From Solibacillus silvestris (GTDB lineage: Bacteria > Bacillota > Bacilli > Bacillales_A > Planococcaceae): DNA of 64,000 nucleotides. The notes under the pieces were generated by a model. The model made no database searches. It was not told the origin of the DNA and saw nothing but the letters and a program-made list of their open reading frames with translations. A program made the position numbers and the translations under genes. The first letter of the stretch is position 1, and the number at the start of each line of letters is the position of its first letter. The stretch covers positions 3,617,001-3,681,000 of the forward strand of contig CP014609.1 of the NCBI GenBank assembly GCA_001586195.1, written 5' to 3'. Below, in pieces: positions 60,252 through 64,000 of this stretch.

Positions 60252-60965
60252 TTACTCCTGTTCAGGGTTTCGTAAGTAATAGCCTACTCCTCGTCTCGTA
60301 ACAATCCATAAAGGGTGACTTGGATTATCTTCAATTTTTTCACGTAAACGGCGGATTGTTACATCCACTGTTCGTACATCACCGAAATAATCATAACCCC
60401 ATACTGTTTGCAGCAAATGCTCACGCGTCATTACTTGACCAATATGTTTTGCTAAATAATGCAGTAATTCAAATTCGCGGTGTGTTAATTCAATTGACTC
60501 GTCACGCTTTAATACTAAATAGGCATCTGGCTGAATTGTTAAAGAGCCTACTACAATATCATTCGTTTCCGCCTGTGCTTCTTCTATTTGAGCAGGCACA
60601 TTTAATCTGCGCATATTCGCTTTTACACGGGCGATTAGTTCACGTGTACTGAACGGCTTTGTTACATAATCGTCAGCACCCATTTCCAGTCCTAGCACTT
60701 TATCGATTTCCGACCCTTTTGCCGTTAGCATAATAATTGGGAAATCATATTTTTTGCGTACTTCACGACATACTTCCATGCCGTCACGTTTAGGTAACAT
60801 AATATCCAGCAACATTAAATCCGGCTGTTCCTCTTCTACTCTTTGAAGCGCTTCGTCCCCATCGTATGCACAAATGACGCGATAACCTTCTTTTATTAAA
60901 TTAAACTGCAAAATATCTGCAATCGGTTTTTCATCGTCTACAACTAATATCGTTTTATCCATCAT
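60252..60965 (-). CDS. walR: Response regulator WalR
   Basis: 237 residues. The receiver domain starts with [13 protein letters not shown]; the phospho-acceptor is Asp54 in [13 protein letters not shown], with the switch Thr in MLTAKG and Lys in VTKPF. The C-terminal OmpR-type winged helix contains [15 protein letters not shown]. Two ATGs are adjacent (60965 and 60962); GAGG is 7 bases before the first. First gene of walRKHIJ. Confidence 0.98.
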   Translation of the reverse strand: MMDKTILVVDDEKPIADILQFNLIKEGYRVICAYDGDEALQRVEEEQPDLMLLDIMLPKRDGMEVCREVRKKYDFPIIMLTAKGSEIDKVLGLEMGADDYVTKPFSTRELIARVKANMRRLNVPAQIEEAQAETNDIVVGSLTIQPDAYLVLKRDESIELTHREFELLHYLAKHIGQVMTREHLLQTVWGYDYFGDVRTVDVTIRRLREKIEDNPSHPLWIVTRRGVGYYLRNPEQE

Positions 60966-61024
60966 CTAATTCCTCTTTTCTCATAAATTCTCTATATAAT
61001 TATGAAAGGTTATCTTTTATTTTT

Positions 61025-61052
61025 ACTATAACTACTCTATCATGCTTTGCAA
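61025..61052 (-). promoter_or_regulatory. Likely promoter of the wal operon
   Basis: Minus-strand TTGCAA, a 16-bp spacer and TATAGT, about 60 bp before walR. Confidence 0.5.
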
Positions 61053-61168
61053 TTTGGTGCATTATACAGCTATATTGCTATGATTATTTTCCGGGAAATA
61101 TTCCACCCATATAAGAATTTTTTTTGAATTTTACCCATTAAATTAATTAATGACCGTATTATAGAAAA

Positions 61169-61196
61169 AGCAGCCCAAAACTCCGCTTGGACTGCT
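61169..61196 (-). terminator. Terminator of the M23 hydrolase gene
   Basis: Minus-strand AGCAGTCCAA / TTGGGCTGCT (one mismatch) followed by TTTTTC. Confidence 0.82.
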
Positions 61197-61201
61197 AAAA
61201 A

Positions 61202-62671
61202 TTAATTTAAATATGATAACGGGTTTACTTCTGTACCGTTCTTATGAATTTCGAAATGTAAATGTGTACCTGTTGAACGTCCTGTTGAACCCATTTGCCC
61301 TAAAGCGGAACCTTGTTCAACTACTTGTCCAACTTCTACGTCAATACGAGATAAATGAGCATATAACGATTCAAAACCGTTTTTATGGTTAACCACAACA
61401 TAATTTCCGTATGTTGAATGCTTACCTGCAGTTTTAACAACACCGTTATCCGATGCTTTTATCGTATAGTTTGATGGTCGGGCAATATCGATTCCGTAGT
61501 GGTAACGTCCCCAACGCTCTCCCATATTACTTGATATATAGCCACCAACTGCAGGCCAAGCAAAGGTACCTGTACCAACAGAAGGGATTACTTTAGTTCC
61601 GACAACAACAACACGATCTTCAGGCTCGGCTACTACATTTGCCTCTGATTGTATTCTTTCCGTTCGGACACCATTCTCTTCAGTAATTAAGTAGGAAACT
61701 TCCTTTTTGCCCTTTTCGCCTTCCTGCTTAACTACTTTTTTGCCTTTAAGCATTGTTTCATCTTCTTTAACGATTTTCGCAAAGTCGATTCCCTCTACTT
61801 TTTTCTTTTCATAAACTGCCTTTACCGTAACAAACGGTTTTTGTACTGTTACGTTAACTTGTTCGCCTATACGCAGGACAGTGTCTGCTTTAAGTGTGGG
61901 ATTGATTTTTAATAAGTCAGCAGTTGTTAAATTGTGAGCTTTTGCAATCGAACCTAACACATCTCCTGCTTTTACCGTATATACTTTTTGCTCTAATGCA
62001 CCTGTTTGTAAAAGCTGTACCGCTTGTTTGGCTGAGACAATCTCCGCCGGCTCGGCTAACACTTCATCTCCTGTAATCGGAGCTGATAATGTAAGATCAA
62101 CCAGGCGTGTTTCATCATCCTTCAATTCGGGTATAGAATCTTTAGTAGCATTGTTTTGTAATTCTTTTAAATCGTTTTGTGACACAAACTGAAGCTTTAA
62201 TCCGTCAATTACAGCTTCGAACTCTTCTCTATCCTTCACTGATGCAACGACTGTTTCCCCTACTTTTAGGGAATGGGCTTTTGCCTGAACAGTTATTGCT
62301 TCCTGAAGGTTTTTTAATGTCTGCTCTTCATTAGCTTCGACTGTAAATACCTGCTCTGGGATGATTGAGATATCGGCGCCAGCGTCAATTGTTAAATCTT
62401 CATATTGTTCGCTTGCCTCTTGTTCTTTTTGCTCGACAATCTCATTTACTGTTGCTTCATCTGCAACAGAACCTACGTATGTATCAGCTACATAAACGTG
62501 GAAAACTTTAGCGAATTTTTCTTTATCTGTTTCATTCGCGAAACCTATATTGAATGTCACTGTAGAAACAAGTAATGCAAATAATGTTGCCATTTTAAGT
62601 TTTCTATTATGACGATTCATTAGACTTACATTACGTTTTTTTAAGTCTAACTTGTTTCCTTTTGAACTCAT
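61202..62671 (-). CDS. Secreted peptidoglycan hydrolase: LysM, G5 and M23 domains
   Basis: 489 residues. A lysine/arginine-rich start and a membrane segment (about 26-45) form a long signal peptide or anchor. A LysM wall-binding domain (KVYTVKAGDVLGSIAKAHN, near 230-275) is followed by a G5 domain (about 278-360). The C-terminal M23 endopeptidase has HYGIDIARP and HLHFEIHKNG zinc ligands. It cleaves peptide cross-links in the wall. It lies between walR and purA, and a WalR-box-like site lies upstream. Confidence 0.93.
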   Translation of the reverse strand: MSSKGNKLDLKKRNVSLMNRHNRKLKMATLFALLVSTVTFNIGFANETDKEKFAKVFHVYVADTYVGSVADEATVNEIVEQKEQEASEQYEDLTIDAGADISIIPEQVFTVEANEEQTLKNLQEAITVQAKAHSLKVGETVVASVKDREEFEAVIDGLKLQFVSQNDLKELQNNATKDSIPELKDDETRLVDLTLSAPITGDEVLAEPAEIVSAKQAVQLLQTGALEQKVYTVKAGDVLGSIAKAHNLTTADLLKINPTLKADTVLRIGEQVNVTVQKPFVTVKAVYEKKKVEGIDFAKIVKEDETMLKGKKVVKQEGEKGKKEVSYLITEENGVRTERIQSEANVVAEPEDRVVVVGTKVIPSVGTGTFAWPAVGGYISSNMGERWGRYHYGIDIARPSNYTIKASDNGVVKTAGKHSTYGNYVVVNHKNGFESLYAHLSRIDVEVGQVVEQGSALGQMGSTGRSTGTHLHFEIHKNGTEVNPLSYLN

Positions 62672-62805
62672 GATAAAGCTCCTTTCGACTAGATCTGTTC
62701 TATAAAAAAATGTTTGTATATTCTTTTAATAACTCGCAATGGTCAAAAAACACACTTCGCTAATGTATCATATTTCACATTTCAAATGAACCGCTCCAGT
62801 CTTTT

Positions 62806-62822
62806 TGTAATGTAAATGTATT
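62806..62822 (+). promoter_or_regulatory. WalR-box-like site
   Basis: TGTAAT-GTAAA-TGTATT fits TGTWAH-N5-TGTWAH with one mismatch, about 135 bp before the M23 gene, on the opposite strand. The region is AT-rich, so chance is possible. Confidence 0.35.
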
Positions 62823-62912
62823 ATTATCTAAAAATTTGTTACATTTTTATTAGTTAAAATAGTATATTCATCCTCTTAGTATCCTCTTTTTCATTTTATT
62901 AGAAATAATAAA

Positions 62913-62951
62913 AAAGTGTATTAAAAGCCTGTTAGACCTTTAATACACTTT
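62913..62951 (-). terminator. Terminator of purA
   Basis: AAAGTGTATTAAA / TTTAATACACTTT, 13 perfect pairs, followed on the minus strand by TTT. Confidence 0.88.
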
Positions 62952-62965
62952 TATATTCAAACCGG

Positions 62966-64000
<1,035 letters not shown>

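Overview
The window is a low-GC, gram-positive chromosome segment from an endospore-forming Bacillales. The protein style and gene set suggest the Solibacillus/Lysinibacillus (Planococcaceae-type) branch; that assignment is inference. Supporting genes are ctsR-mcsA-mcsB-clpC-radA, the WalRK operon with walH/walI/walJ/htrC, a CotD-type spore coat protein, the type III polyketide synthase/isoprenylcysteine methyltransferase pair of Bacilli, and malate:quinone oxidoreductase. No rRNA, tRNA or CRISPR array was seen.

Layout. 1-9.3 kb (minus): ispF (cut by the window edge), ispD, yacL, an acetate-transporter gene on the plus strand, radA, then the stress operon ctsR-mcsA-mcsB-clpC behind a CtsR operator. 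disA, which sits between radA and yacL in Bacillus subtilis, is absent there. 9.4-17.8 kb: two small membrane proteins, a soluble globin-coupled aerotaxis transducer with a sigma-D-type promoter, a thioesterase/aldehyde dehydrogenase/DUF4003 group, an aldehyde dehydrogenase with its DUF779 partner, and an rRNA pseudouridine synthase. 17.8-22.4 kb: a complete branched-chain amino acid ABC operon (livJHMGF). 22.7-26.7 kb: a methyltransferase, ogt and mqo, with a 1.3-kb IS3-family element sitting in the loop of what appears to be the mqo terminator. 27-38 kb: a DegV protein, a metalloprotease-like protein, a cyclophilin lipoprotein, a zinc alcohol dehydrogenase, bcsA-ypbQ (both apparently using non-standard start codons), a cotD-like gene, a sucrose-phosphate synthase/phosphatase-like pair, ohr, and a degenerate site-2-protease-like membrane protein behind a sigma-B-type promoter. 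38-47 kb: a 1266-residue Vpr-like subtilase ending in (Gly-Asn)23, an OxlT-type transporter, a DUF4230 protein, a TVP38 protein, and a TetR regulator divergent from a YhgE-type protein. 47-53 kb: a DUF4212/SSS symporter pair preceded by an overlooked 58-codon membrane ORF, a candidate three-hairpin RNA, an orphan soluble histidine kinase and an MFS transporter. 53-64 kb (minus): rlmH and yyzF within a DnaA-box cluster, htrC, walJ-walI-walH-walK-walR, a LysM/G5/M23 cell-wall hydrolase, and purA (5' end outside the window).

Themes. Protein quality control (McsA/B-ClpC-CtsR), cell-wall homeostasis (WalRK plus an M23 hydrolase that may be a target) and small-organic-acid or aldehyde metabolism (SatP, SSS symporter, OxlT-like carrier, three dehydrogenases). 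In B. subtilis the ctsR and walRK loci lie on opposite sides of oriC; here they are about 50 kb apart on one strand. Strongest leads: the non-standard-start bcsA-ypbQ pair, the IS inside a terminator with a built-in Shine-Dalgarno-sequestering repeat, the candidate RNA at 49.7 kb, and the DnaA-box cluster.
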